Below are positions 36,464 through 45,678 of a stretch of DNA of 54,428 nt, one piece after another. The notes beneath the pieces were generated by a model. The model did no database searches. It was not told the origin of the DNA and was given only the letters and a program-made list of their open reading frames with translations. This stretch comes from Mycobacterium sp. (GTDB lineage Bacteria > Actinomycetota > Actinomycetes > Mycobacteriales > Mycobacteriaceae). The stretch is from contig JAHFVD010000051.1 of the NCBI GenBank assembly GCA_023264735.1, forward strand, positions 1 to 54,428, given 5' to 3'. Each line of letters starts with the position of its first letter. The first letter of the stretch is position 1. The translations under genes were made by a program, and so were the position numbers.

Positions 36464-37264
36464 ATGCCCGATTGGACCTCGGCTGCCAGCCCGCGGCGAT
36501 CGCGACCGGTCACCAGGCGTGACGCGCTGCGCTACGCCGCGGCGTTGGCCGGCCTGGGTGCCGCGTCGTTGGGCCCCGGTACGCCAATGGCCGCGGCCGC
36601 CGCACCCACGCTGATCGATTTCGCCGCCAAGCAGATCCCCGCACAGGACATCCGTGCTGCCGGCCACTCCGGGGTCGTCAACTACGTCTCAACGTCGCGT
36701 CCTGGCTCCTCGTTCGGCGCCAAGCCGATCACCTTGCCCTACGCCCGCTCACTGACCGCCGCGGGACTGGTGATCGTCAGCAATTTCCAATACGGCAAGC
36801 CAGGTGGAACGGCGCCGTCGGACTTCACGCGAGGTTATGCCGGCGGTATCGCCGACGCGCGTACCGCCTGGCAGCTGCACACCGCGGCTGGCGGCGGCCA
36901 GAGCGCGCCGGTCTTCTTCACCATCGACGAGGACATCAACCGCGATACGTGGAATCGCCTCGCTCTGCCGTGGTTTCGCGGAATCAACTCGGTGCTCGGA
37001 GTGCAGCGCACCGGGATCTACGGGGGCATCGATACGTGTGAATGGGCTGCGGCCGATGGCGTCATCGGGAGGTCGAGCACGCCCGGCCGCTGGTGGGCCT
37101 GGCAAACCAAAGCCTGGTCTGGCACTAAGGTCCACCCCGGCGCCGTCCTCTATCAGCGCGTGGTGGCCACCGCGTCGAATCCGGGCCCGCTGGTCGGCGG
37201 CCTCGAAGTCGATGTCAACGACGTCCTGGCCTCCGATGTCGGCCAGTGGAATCTGCATCCCTGA
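36464..37264 (+). CDS. Tat-exported DUF1906 protein (Rv2525c-like, glycoside-hydrolase-like fold)
   Basis: 266 residues. The twin-arginine signal TRRDALRYAAALAGLGAA at ~17-34 is followed by an AAAAAP cleavage region. The mature part starts LIDFAAKQIPAQDIRAAG and contains FFTIDEDIN, with acidic residues at the barrel strands, and WWAWQT. This is the DUF1906 barrel found in Rv2525c, a Tat substrate implicated in cell-wall control. The length is slightly above Rv2525c. It is likely extracytoplasmic and monocistronic. Confidence 0.88.
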   Translation: MPDWTSAASPRRSRPVTRRDALRYAAALAGLGAASLGPGTPMAAAAAPTLIDFAAKQIPAQDIRAAGHSGVVNYVSTSRPGSSFGAKPITLPYARSLTAAGLVIVSNFQYGKPGGTAPSDFTRGYAGGIADARTAWQLHTAAGGGQSAPVFFTIDEDINRDTWNRLALPWFRGINSVLGVQRTGIYGGIDTCEWAAADGVIGRSSTPGRWWAWQTKAWSGTKVHPGAVLYQRVVATASNPGPLVGGLEVDVNDVLASDVGQWNLHP

Positions 37265-37267
37265 CGG

Positions 37268-37489
37268 CTATGCGAGGCTGCTCTTGTAGCCGCGCATCCC
37301 GGCGATCCACCGCTCGTCGTCCGCGTCCGTCTGTCGATACATGGTCAACACCTCGGGGCGCGGTAGCAGCAGGAACGTCCCCTCATCAATTGCCTGGACG
37401 ACGAGGGCGGCCACGGTGTCCGGGTCGAGCACCGCGCCGGCTACCGCCACCGATTGCCCGGCCACATGTCTAACGCACGGCCGGGGCAC
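37268..37489 (-). pseudogene. C-terminal remnant of a short-chain dehydrogenase
   Basis: Residues VAGAVLDPDTVAALVVQAID, EGTFLLLPRPEVLTMYRQT and ERWIAGMRGY match the end of the common mycobacterial SDR group. No Rossmann motif or catalytic YxxxK is found upstream; only ~70 residues remain. The sequence from about 37490 to 37669 shows neither the rest of the gene nor anything else recognisable. Confidence 0.6.
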
Positions 37490-37669
37490 GGCGCCTCCAG
37501 GTCGAGGAGATGGGCCTCACTCAACGTTGCTGGCAGATGGGTGCACGGAATTTGTCCGAGGACTGCTGGGGTGGCTTGCGCTAGCCCTCCTTTGCGTGTC
37601 CGTTACTCTGGTCGAGCGTTTGTATTGTCCGGGACGACTCGCTACCCGGGCGGTGCAGGAAGGGACAGC

Positions 37670-40030
37670 ATGCCTAGAACCGCCCATGTCGCCATCGGTG
37701 CCGCGGTCATCTTCACCGTGTTCGTGGTCTGGATCGCCGGCGCCTGGTCGCACGGCACGTCGATCAAAGCCGTCAACGACATCGGGTTCGTCGGCCTGAG
37801 CATTCTGGGCGCATTCTTCGCCGCCTTCGCGGCACGGGCGGTGCACGGCAGGCTGCGGGCAGCGTGGGTCGCAATGACGATCGGGATGGTGGGTTGGGCA
37901 CTCGGTGAGGTGCTGTGGGCCTACTACGAACTCGCGCTCGATGAGCCGCCGTTCCCCTCGCTAGCCGATGCGGCCTACCTGCTCATGCCGGTCGGGTTCT
38001 GCGTGGGCCTACTCCTCTTCCCCGCTGAGGACGGCCAGTCGCGGGGCCGCGCGCTGCTCGACGGCGTGATCGTGGCCGGTTCACTCTTCGTGGTGAGTTG
38101 GGTGACCATCCTGAGCCCGATGTATTCGGCGGGATCCGACAGCGCCTCGGCCGTGATCATTTCGCTGGCGTACCCGATCTCGGACGTGGTGATCCTGACC
38201 ATCGCTGCGATGGCGTGGCTGCGAGCGGCAAAAGATCAACGCCTGGTGTTGGCCATGCTGACGATCGCGATGGCCTGCATCGCGTTGTCTGACAGTGGCT
38301 TTACCTATCTGTCGGCGGAGAGTGCCTACGACAGTGGCGATTTGATCGACATCGGATGGGTAGCGGGGTTGTTACTCATCATCGTCGCGGCCACCGCCAG
38401 TCGTGACGAGGTAGGTCCGCCAAAGGCACGATCCGCCTCGACGGTCTGGGCGCCGGTATGGTTCCCGTACACCCCGTTGCTCTTGGCCGGCATCGTCGCG
38501 GCGGTCGAACCAGCGACGATCTTTCGAACCCTGATGGTCGAGATCGTCGGTGCGCTCTTGATGCTGGCTGTCCTGGGCCGCCAGTACTTGGCTGTGACGG
38601 AGAACCGTCGGCTGCTGGCGTGCGTCGCCGAACAGGCGCTGCGTGACCCGTTGACCGGTCTGGCCAACCGCGCGATGTTCTCCGACCGGCTTGAGGAGGC
38701 GATGCAGCGCCGCGAGCGCGACCACGTGTCAGTGGCATTGATCGTCGTGGACCTGAATGACTTCAAGGTCGTCAACGACACGCTGGGGCATCCAGCCGGT
38801 GACGAATTGTTGAACCGAGTCGGCGAGCGGATCCTGGGTTGTGTGCGCAACAGTGATACCGTCGCGCGCCTCGGCGGCGACGAATTCGTCGTACTCGTTG
38901 ACGACGACGCCGCGGACGATTGCGCCGGTCACATCGCTGCGCGGGTGACAAAGTCCTTTGACAAACCGTTTGCCATCGACGGCCACGAACTGTTCATTCG
39001 TCCCAGCGTCGGGCTGGCGGTGGCCGGCGGGCACGAACCCGGAGTGTCGGCCGGAGAACTCGTCAAACGCGCCGACATGGCGATGTATGCCGCCAAAAAG
39101 TCGCGCACTGCGGACGTCCACACGTTTACCCCCGAGTTGCGGGTGGCCGACCCGCGCGAGGAGGGACTGCTCCGCCTGCCATACAGCACCCCCTCGACCG
39201 CGGATGTCGCCGCGGTCCAACTGCTGGGCGAGTTGCGCCAAGCTATCGACGCCGTCGAACTCACGCTGCTCTACCAGCCCAAGGTCGACCTCCTCACCGG
39301 CAACCTGGTTGGCGTCGAGGCGCTGGTGCGCTGGCCGCATCACCGGCGCGGCCTGCTCAGCCCCGACGAATTCCTGCCACTGGTTCGACACCATGGCCTG
39401 ATGCGCCCGGTCACCGACCTGGTGATCAACACAGCGCTCGACGCGGCGCTACAGTGGCATCAACAGGAATTGCATATACCGGTGGCCGTCAACATGTCAG
39501 CGCCCCTTCTCGCCGACCCGCGCCTGCCCGCCCGCATCCACCGAGCGCTGGCTGATCGGAATCTGCCGGCCAGCGTACTGACCGTTGAGATCACCGAGGA
39601 CCTGGTTCTGGGCAATATCGAGGGCACTCGCGACGTACTGAATCAATTGCGCCGTAGTGGAATCCGTATTGCGATCGACGACTTCGGCAGCGGCTACTCA
39701 ACGCTGTCGTATCTGTGTGAGCTGCCCGTTGATGAGGTGAAGCTGGATCGGCGGCTGGTCGTGCCCATCTTGGAAGACGCCCGGGTCGCGACGGTGGCCC
39801 GCGCGGTGATCGCACTCGCTCACGAGCTGGGCCTGATTGTGGTCGCCGAGGGAGTCGAGGAGGCTGAGGTCGCGGCTCGGCTCACCGAGTTCGGCTGTGA
39901 TGTGGTGCAGGGCTTCTATTTCAGCGTGCCGTTGTCGGCTGAAGAGGTACTGAGGTTGGCTACCGGACCCACCTCCGAGCACCACGGCGCGCGGCCTCAA
40001 TCGCTCGAGCGCTCGTCCAGCTTGGACTAG
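37670..40030 (+). CDS. Membrane GGDEF-EAL cyclic-di-GMP protein
   Basis: 786 residues from ATG 37670 (AGGAAGGGA upstream). About eight to nine membrane helices span residues 5-305, a sensory module of MASE type. The GGDEF domain (~315-475) has an intact RLGGDEF and the inhibitory I-site RNSD five residues before it. The EAL domain (~510-765) has VEALVRW, EITEDLV and DDFGSGYSTLSYL. Both synthase and phosphodiesterase activity appear possible. It overlaps the convergent TetR gene by 4 bases. A second GGDEF-EAL gene lies 8 kb away. Confidence 0.92.
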   Translation: MPRTAHVAIGAAVIFTVFVVWIAGAWSHGTSIKAVNDIGFVGLSILGAFFAAFAARAVHGRLRAAWVAMTIGMVGWALGEVLWAYYELALDEPPFPSLADAAYLLMPVGFCVGLLLFPAEDGQSRGRALLDGVIVAGSLFVVSWVTILSPMYSAGSDSASAVIISLAYPISDVVILTIAAMAWLRAAKDQRLVLAMLTIAMACIALSDSGFTYLSAESAYDSGDLIDIGWVAGLLLIIVAATASRDEVGPPKARSASTVWAPVWFPYTPLLLAGIVAAVEPATIFRTLMVEIVGALLMLAVLGRQYLAVTENRRLLACVAEQALRDPLTGLANRAMFSDRLEEAMQRRERDHVSVALIVVDLNDFKVVNDTLGHPAGDELLNRVGERILGCVRNSDTVARLGGDEFVVLVDDDAADDCAGHIAARVTKSFDKPFAIDGHELFIRPSVGLAVAGGHEPGVSAGELVKRADMAMYAAKKSRTADVHTFTPELRVADPREEGLLRLPYSTPSTADVAAVQLLGELRQAIDAVELTLLYQPKVDLLTGNLVGVEALVRWPHHRRGLLSPDEFLPLVRHHGLMRPVTDLVINTALDAALQWHQQELHIPVAVNMSAPLLADPRLPARIHRALADRNLPASVLTVEITEDLVLGNIEGTRDVLNQLRRSGIRIAIDDFGSGYSTLSYLCELPVDEVKLDRRLVVPILEDARVATVARAVIALAHELGLIVVAEGVEEAEVAARLTEFGCDVVQGFYFSVPLSAEEVLRLATGPTSEHHGARPQSLERSSSLD

Positions 40031-40695
40031 GCCAGTAACGCCACCACCGCGTCGGCCAACGTCGCACGGGCGATCGCGAGATCCGAGGTGAAGCCGAGCT
40101 GTCTCTCGTTGCTCAGTCCCCGGATCGCGGCGGGCAGTAGGCAGCGGACGCGGTACAGCTTGTCCGGATCGAGGTCGAGTCCGTCCATCAGGTAGTCGAA
40201 GCCCTGAATCCAGTCGAGTTCGCGAGCCGCGAATGCGGCCGCCGTGCGCGGATATTCGACGGCGATATCGGAACGGCGCGCCGGCAATGAGGTGCGCAAC
40301 GCCGTGAGTGCGCGCCCCTCGGTGGTGTCCAGATAGTCCCACACCGAGTCGATGACGGTGTCCACTCGTTCGCGTAACGTCGACGCGCGCGTCGGCCAGG
40401 TCTCCGGATTGGAATTCCAGCTGCGGGAATGGATCTCGGTGATCACCGCGACCCATAGGCCATCGAGGTCGCCGAACTGATGTTGCACCGTTCCCCAGGT
40501 GACCTCCGCGTCTTTGGCGATGTGGTTCGCCGACACCGGCTCGCCTCCGCTATCGGCCAGGCAGCGGATCGCGACGTCGAGCAGACGCACCCGGGTCTGA
40601 AGGCCGCGCTTGTTCAGCCGGGTGCCCGCCGCCGACTGGGTTGCTTCGGAGGGAACCGTGGCTTCCCACTGTTCCCGGGCGCGGTCGGCCTGCAA
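40027..40695 (-). CDS. TetR-family regulator
   Basis: 222 residues, probably from TTG 40695, the only start codon in frame between the end of the LLM gene and the HTH. The helix-turn-helix is PVSANHIAKDAEVTWGTVQ at ~58-76, and the C-terminal ligand domain is all-helical. It lies 11 bases after the LLM oxidoreductase on the same strand, so the two likely form an operon it may control. The start is the weak point: no good Shine-Dalgarno is seen. Confidence 0.75.
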   Translation of the reverse strand: MQADRAREQWEATVPSEATQSAAGTRLNKRGLQTRVRLLDVAIRCLADSGGEPVSANHIAKDAEVTWGTVQHQFGDLDGLWVAVITEIHSRSWNSNPETWPTRASTLRERVDTVIDSVWDYLDTTEGRALTALRTSLPARRSDIAVEYPRTAAAFAARELDWIQGFDYLMDGLDLDPDKLYRVRCLLPAAIRGLSNERQLGFTSDLAIARATLADAVVALLA

Positions 40696-40706
40696 GGGCT
40701 TGCGGG

Positions 40707-41798
40707 TCAGGCGAACCTCCCCGGATTCGGCGCGACCGCCCGGCGCAGTGTCGGGCGTGCGTCTCGGTACGCCCGTACGACGGGTGTGAGTTCGTGCGGA
40801 CTGGCGCCGTGCATGATGACCGAGTGCACGCCCAGATCGTATTGTCGAGCAATGGTTTTCGCGCAGTCCTGCGGCGACCCCTTGGCCACCGAGTCCAGCC
40901 AATCGGCGGGGATCATGTCGGCGATTCGCTGCAGCGTGTCGTACGACGCGCTGGCATCGATAGGTCCGGCGGTTGCCGCGTCGGTGAACAGCTCGGACTG
41001 CCTGATGCCGTCCCACGTCGACCGATCCCAGCCGTTGGCAGAAACCAGGACGTCTGGGTAGGCCTGCAAGTAGGTCGCCAGCCGCCCGACCCCGCGGCGT
41101 ATCTGGTCTTCCGGTGACAGTGCGTCGGGAACTGTTGCCAGGCATGCCCAGATTCGGACGCTGTCGGGATCCCTTCCCGCGCGCTCGGCTCCCCGCCGCA
41201 CCGCCGCCACTGACGCTGTCGTCGCCTCGTCGGAGAAAAAGGTGTGCAGCACAACGAAATCGGCGATCTCGCCGGCGAGTTCCATGGTCTTGGGGCCGAC
41301 AGCCACCAACCCGATGGGTGGTCCGTCGGCCAGTCCGCTCACGTGGCGCAGTAGCGGCCACTTTCCGGCTGGGCCGTCGTGGCTGACGATGGTTTCACCG
41401 GCCCACAGCCGTCGCAGGATTGCGAAGAAGTCGCGTAGCCGGGCCTCGGTCACCACTGGAAGGCCGATGGCCTGCCAATAGGCGGCCATCCCCCGCCCGA
41501 ACGCCATGGCGAACCGGCCCTCTGTCAGGGCGTGCATCGTCGATCCCACGGTCGCGGTGACGCTGGGATGGCGGGTCTGATAATTCGTCGATGGGGCGAT
41601 GCCCAGGCTTTCGCTGCAACCAGCGAGCGCGCCGGACAGCACGGCCGCGTCCTTGACGGTGAAACGTTCACCGATGTGGCAGGACCCCAATCCGAGCGCC
41701 TCGGCGGTGCGAGCCTCAGGCAGGGCCACCCGGACATCCGCAGGGTGCCTGGTCACGGCGTAATAGCCGAGTTCGTTGAGCTGCGGAGCAGTGCTCAT
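40707..41798 (-). CDS. LLM-class F420-dependent oxidoreductase
   Basis: 363 residues of the luciferase-like TIM barrel (LGSCHIGERFTVKD, FAMAFGRGMAAYWQAIGLP, VGPKTMELAGEIADFVVLH). Such enzymes use coenzyme F420 (or FMN) to reduce or oxidise diverse substrates, unidentified here. A TTGACA lies about 46 bases upstream of the start on the minus strand, but the matching -10 is unclear. Followed by tetR. Confidence 0.85.
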   Translation of the reverse strand: MSTAPQLNELGYYAVTRHPADVRVALPEARTAEALGLGSCHIGERFTVKDAAVLSGALAGCSESLGIAPSTNYQTRHPSVTATVGSTMHALTEGRFAMAFGRGMAAYWQAIGLPVVTEARLRDFFAILRRLWAGETIVSHDGPAGKWPLLRHVSGLADGPPIGLVAVGPKTMELAGEIADFVVLHTFFSDEATTASVAAVRRGAERAGRDPDSVRIWACLATVPDALSPEDQIRRGVGRLATYLQAYPDVLVSANGWDRSTWDGIRQSELFTDAATAGPIDASASYDTLQRIADMIPADWLDSVAKGSPQDCAKTIARQYDLGVHSVIMHGASPHELTPVVRAYRDARPTLRRAVAPNPGRFA

Positions 41799-42007
41799 TG
41801 ATTGCCTTTCGTGCCGCTAGCACTCTGACCTGCAAGGCCCCAATTGTCAATGAACCTTCTCAATAACTTGGACAAAGCTCCCACCGCCCACCGTTGCGTC
41901 CGGTGGAGTTGGTAGCCGACGGCGTTACGTTCGGGTCATACCGCAGGCGCAGCGTGAAACTCGGGACGCACCGCCCCCACCCGGGAGGGGGGTTGTCGGC
42001 AATAGCC

Positions 42008-42478
42008 TCACTCGCTGAAGCGATTGCCCAACTTGGTCAACGTGGCCTCGATACCGCTCGCATTGCTCTTGACGAAGCCCATCCGTTCGTAGTATTTCAA
42101 CGCGTTCTTGATCGGGCCGGCATCGCGATGGTCGAATGTCTCTGTCACCCGGGTCAGGGTGGGTGTCAGAGCGGCGAATTCCCAACGCCAACGGTGCCCG
42201 AACGGGTGTCGCCATTCGAACAGTTCGTCGGGTTTGACGGCCGTGACGGTGCTGGTGATCCGGTAGGGCACCCCGAACATTTTCATCCGGGTTGTGAATT
42301 TCGTTCCGGCGACCAACTGGTCTGGGCACTTGATGTTGTCCCCGACTGTGTCGGAGCCGTCCAACTCGTGATGGCGACGGGGATCGGCAACGATGGCGAA
42401 TAATTCAGCCGCAGGGGCATTGACTTCTAAGGAGCGGCTGACTTGCTGCGGTCCTGCGTCAACGATGGTGACGGGCAT
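42008..42478 (-). CDS. SRPBCC-family protein
   Basis: 156 residues from ATG 42478 (TTG 42487 in frame is an alternative). Typical fold start [20 protein letters not shown], then [11 protein letters not shown], a [14 protein letters not shown] strand and C-terminal helix. Ligand and role are unknown. It is divergent from the DUF35 gene with 127 bases between them. Confidence 0.75.
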   Translation of the reverse strand: MPVTIVDAGPQQVSRSLEVNAPAAELFAIVADPRRHHELDGSDTVGDNIKCPDQLVAGTKFTTRMKMFGVPYRITSTVTAVKPDELFEWRHPFGHRWRWEFAALTPTLTRVTETFDHRDAGPIKNALKYYERMGFVKSNASGIEATLTKLGNRFSE

Positions 42479-42605
42479 GATCTCCAAGCATGCGCTTCTG
42501 GCTCAGCCCGGCGCAACTGGCGCTTCGGATCCCGACTTTCACCCCGCCCTTTCACCGCCGGCCAGCACTCGCTAGCGTCACTGAGACATACGAACGGAGG
42601 TTCAC

Positions 42606-43004
42606 ATGGCCCAGCGCATTCCGATGGTCGACTACCTGGTGCTCGACGATGGTGAACCCCACCTCATCGCCCATGAATGCACCGCCTGCGGTGCCCGGTT
42701 CTTCGACCGCCGCAATGCCTGCGCGGGCTGTTTCGGCACCGAATTCAAGACAGTCCCGGTGGCGACCGAAGGCACGGTTCGAACGTTCACCATCGTCACC
42801 TTCGCCGCACCGGGTGTGCCGGTCCCCTTCGTCGCCTCCGTGGTCGACTGCGACGGCACCCAGGTTCGCGCCAACCTCGTCAACGTCGAGCCTGATCCCG
42901 AGCACGTGCGCGACGGCATGAAGGTGCGGCTGAGCACCTACTCCCTCGGCGCCGACACGAACGGAACCGAAGCAATCGGCTTCGGCTTCGAACCCGTCGC
43001 CTGA
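42606..43004 (+). CDS. DUF35 Zn-ribbon/OB-fold protein
   Basis: 132 residues. CTACG and CAGC form the N-terminal zinc ribbon, followed by an OB fold (VRTFTIVTFAAPGVPVPF, VRANLVNVEP). These proteins pair with SCP2-type thiolases or aldolases and help bind acyl-CoA in lipid or steroid side-chain breakdown. The partner lies 35 bases downstream but is frameshifted. GGAGG precedes the ATG. Confidence 0.88.
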   Translation: MAQRIPMVDYLVLDDGEPHLIAHECTACGARFFDRRNACAGCFGTEFKTVPVATEGTVRTFTIVTFAAPGVPVPFVASVVDCDGTQVRANLVNVEPDPEHVRDGMKVRLSTYSLGADTNGTEAIGFGFEPVA

Positions 43005-43039
43005 CTCCCCCACTACGCCAGCCCTGCCAAGGAGATGTG

Positions 43040-44250
43040 ATGAGCGCCAGTGATGAGATCTGGATCCTCGGTATTCGGATGACCAAGTTCGGCAAGCACG
43101 CCGACAAGGACACCGTCGATTTGGCCGCCGAAGCCGCGACGGCCGCCCTCGCCGACGCCGGCGTCACCATGGCCGACATCGGTGTGCTGGCCGCCGGCAA
43201 CCTGATGAACGCCAGCGCCGGGATCGGCCAGCAGCTGCAGAAGCAGATCGGCCAGACCGGCATCCCGGTGTACAACGTGGCCAACGCGTGCGCCACCGGA
43301 GCCACTGCGCTGCGGACGCGATCATGGCGGTCAAGGCCGGCGAGGTTCGCTACGGCATGGCCGTCGGCGTGGAAAAGCTCTCCGGCGCCGGCCTTCTCGG
43401 TGCCGGTGGCCGAAAGAAGGACGACGGCAATGTCTGGGAGCCGTCGGGCCGTTTCGGTGCCGTCGCGCCGATCGACGGTCGGATCGGCACCGAATCCATG
43501 CCGGGCGTGTTCGCCCAGATCGGCACGGAGTACGGCCACAAGTACGGCGGCACCAGCTTCGAACTCTTCGCCAAGATCAGCGAAAAGAACCACGCCCATT
43601 CAACATTGAATCCGCTGGCGGCCTACCAGAAGCGGTTCACCCTCGAACAGATCATGGGCGACGTGATGATCGCCTACCCCAACACCCGGCCCATGTGCTC
43701 GGCCAACTGCGATGGTGCCGCCGCGGCGATCGTGTGCACCGGCGAGACACTGAAATCGCTGTCGCTCGAACAACGTCGGCGTGCGGTGAAGGTGTCGGCG
43801 TCGGTGCTCACCAGTGATCCCTACGAAGCGGGCTGCCAGGTGCTGCCGAACGTCAACACACTGACCCGCAACGCCGCCGCCACCGCCTACGAACAGGCGG
43901 GTGTGGGACCCAGCGATCTCGACCTGGTCGAGCTGCATGACTGCTTCGCGACAGCGGAGTTGGTTCACTACGACAACCTGATGCTCTGCGAGCAGGGCGG
44001 CGCCGCGGAGTTCTTCAACTCCGGCGCCACCTGGCGTGATGGCTCCACACCGGTCAACGTCTCCGGTGGTCTGCAGTCCAAGGGCCACCCGATCGCCGCG
44101 ACGGGGATCGCTAACATCTGGGAGATCTGCCACCACCTGCGCGGTGAGGCTGGCGACCGGCAGATCGAAAACGCGAAGGTGGGCCTGGCCCACGTCATCG
44201 GCCTCGGATCAGCCTGCGGTGTCCACATCTTGGAGAAGTCCGCGGCCTGA
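43040..44250 (+). pseudogene. SCP2-type thiolase/acetyl-CoA acyltransferase with a frameshift
   Basis: From ATG 43040 (GGAG upstream) the frame encodes the N-terminal half up to VANACATGATALR (active-site Cys). It then turns to nonsense and ends at 43609. The correct continuation (AIMAVKAGEVRYGMAVGVEK, to SACGVHILEKSAA) runs in another frame to 44250 with GHPIAATG (catalytic His). A single base missing near 43310-43325 explains the break. All other parts align well, so this is either a recent mutation or a sequencing error. It partners DUF35. Confidence 0.8.
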
Positions 44251-44277
44251 CACCCGGCGAACGAGTACGAAGGACTC

Positions 44278-45678
44278 ATGACAACGGCCAGCGCACGCCC
44301 CAAAGTACTCATCATCGGCGGCGGGTTCGGTGGCCTGTTCTGTGCTCGCCGCCTGGGCCGCGTCGACGTCGACGTCACGCTATTGGATCGCGCGGCCTGC
44401 CACGTGTTCCAGCCGCTGCTCTATCAGTGCGCCACAGGAACATTGAGCATCGGTCAGATCAGTCGTTCGCTGCGCGAGGAATTGCAGCATCACCGCAACG
44501 TCACCACACTGCTCGGCGAGGCCATCGAGCTCGACCCCGATGCGCGTCGCGTCACCGCCCGTCGTCCTGACGAAACGGTTTTCCATCTGGACTACGACTA
44601 CCTGATCATCGCCGCGGGTATGCGCCAGTCCTATTTCGGCAACGAGCATTTCGCGGCGTGGGCGCCGGGGATGAAGACGCTCGACGACGCGCTGAACATC
44701 CGCCGACGAGTCTTCGCCGCCTTCGAGATCGCCGAGACGCTGCCGCCAGGCCCGGACCGGGACCCCTGGCTCACGTTCGCCATCGCGGGTGCGGGTCCCA
44801 CCGGCGTCGAACTCGCCGGGCAGATTCGGGAACTCGCAACCCAGGTGCTGGCCAACGAGTTTCACAGCATCCAACCGCAAGACGCACGTGTGCTGCTGTT
44901 TGATGGCGGCGACCGCATACTCAAGGGCTTTTCGTCAGGGCTGTGCAAACAAGCCTCGCGGGTGCTCGAAAAGCTCGGCGTCGAGCTGAAGCTTGGCGTA
45001 CACGTGACCGACGTCCGGCGTGACGGCGTGACCGTGACCCCCAAAGACGGTGGGCCCAGCCAGGATTACCCGACTCGTACGGTGCTGTGGACGGCCGGTG
45101 TCGAGGCCGTGCCGTTCGCCCGGCACGCTGCCGAAGTGCTGGGCACCGAGAGCGACCGGTCGGGACGTATTTCCGTGGACGCCGACCTGTCGATAGCCGG
45201 GCGTCCTCAGGTGTTCGTCATCGGTGACCTCGCCGGTCGTGATGGGCTACCGGGCGTGGCCGAGAATGCCATGCAGGGTGGATTGCATGTCGCCGCCTGT
45301 ATCAAACGTGATCTCGGCGGAACCGCCCGCAAGGCATACCGCTACCGCGACCTCGGGTCGGCGGCGTACATCAGTCGTGGACATGCCCTGCTGCAGGCCG
45401 GTCCGATCAAGCTCACCGGCATCATCGGCTGGTTGGGTTGGGCGTTTATTCACATCGCGTTCCTCACCGGCGTACGTAACCGTTTCAGCACTGTCGGGAC
45501 GTGGATTGCGAGCATTGCGCGAGGCGACCGGAGCGACCGGACGTTCGTTCTGGGCTCATCCGGGCATCCTCACGAGCCATACATGTGGGGATCGTCGCAT
45601 CTGCGGGGTCCGGCGTCAGGCCTCCCTGATGGGAGAAGCCGCGGCGAGATCGGTCAGCCCGGCGGCCCGCCCGAATAG
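44278..45678 (+). CDS. ndh: Type II NADH dehydrogenase-like flavoprotein
   Basis: 466 residues. FAD motif IIGGGFGGLFCARRL at ~12, NAD motif IAGAGPTGVELAGQI at ~168, and FVIGDLAGRDGLPGVAENAMQ for the second FAD contact near ~313. A C-terminal hydrophobic helix (LTGIIGWLGWAFIHIAFLTG) serves as membrane anchor. It oxidises NADH and reduces menaquinone without proton pumping. Its last 63 bases overlap, tail to tail, the end of the GGDEF-EAL gene. A second ndh is common in mycobacteria. Confidence 0.88.
   Translation: MTTASARPKVLIIGGGFGGLFCARRLGRVDVDVTLLDRAACHVFQPLLYQCATGTLSIGQISRSLREELQHHRNVTTLLGEAIELDPDARRVTARRPDETVFHLDYDYLIIAAGMRQSYFGNEHFAAWAPGMKTLDDALNIRRRVFAAFEIAETLPPGPDRDPWLTFAIAGAGPTGVELAGQIRELATQVLANEFHSIQPQDARVLLFDGGDRILKGFSSGLCKQASRVLEKLGVELKLGVHVTDVRRDGVTVTPKDGGPSQDYPTRTVLWTAGVEAVPFARHAAEVLGTESDRSGRISVDADLSIAGRPQVFVIGDLAGRDGLPGVAENAMQGGLHVAACIKRDLGGTARKAYRYRDLGSAAYISRGHALLQAGPIKLTGIIGWLGWAFIHIAFLTGVRNRFSTVGTWIASIARGDRSDRTFVLGSSGHPHEPYMWGSSHLRGPASGLPDGRSRGEIGQPGGPPE

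Noticed and set aside
40696..41361. Long N-terminal extension of the tetR reading frame
   Set aside because: The extension is out-of-frame DNA of the LLM oxidoreductase and is Arg/Gly-rich without homology. The HTH protein needs only the TTG start at 40695.
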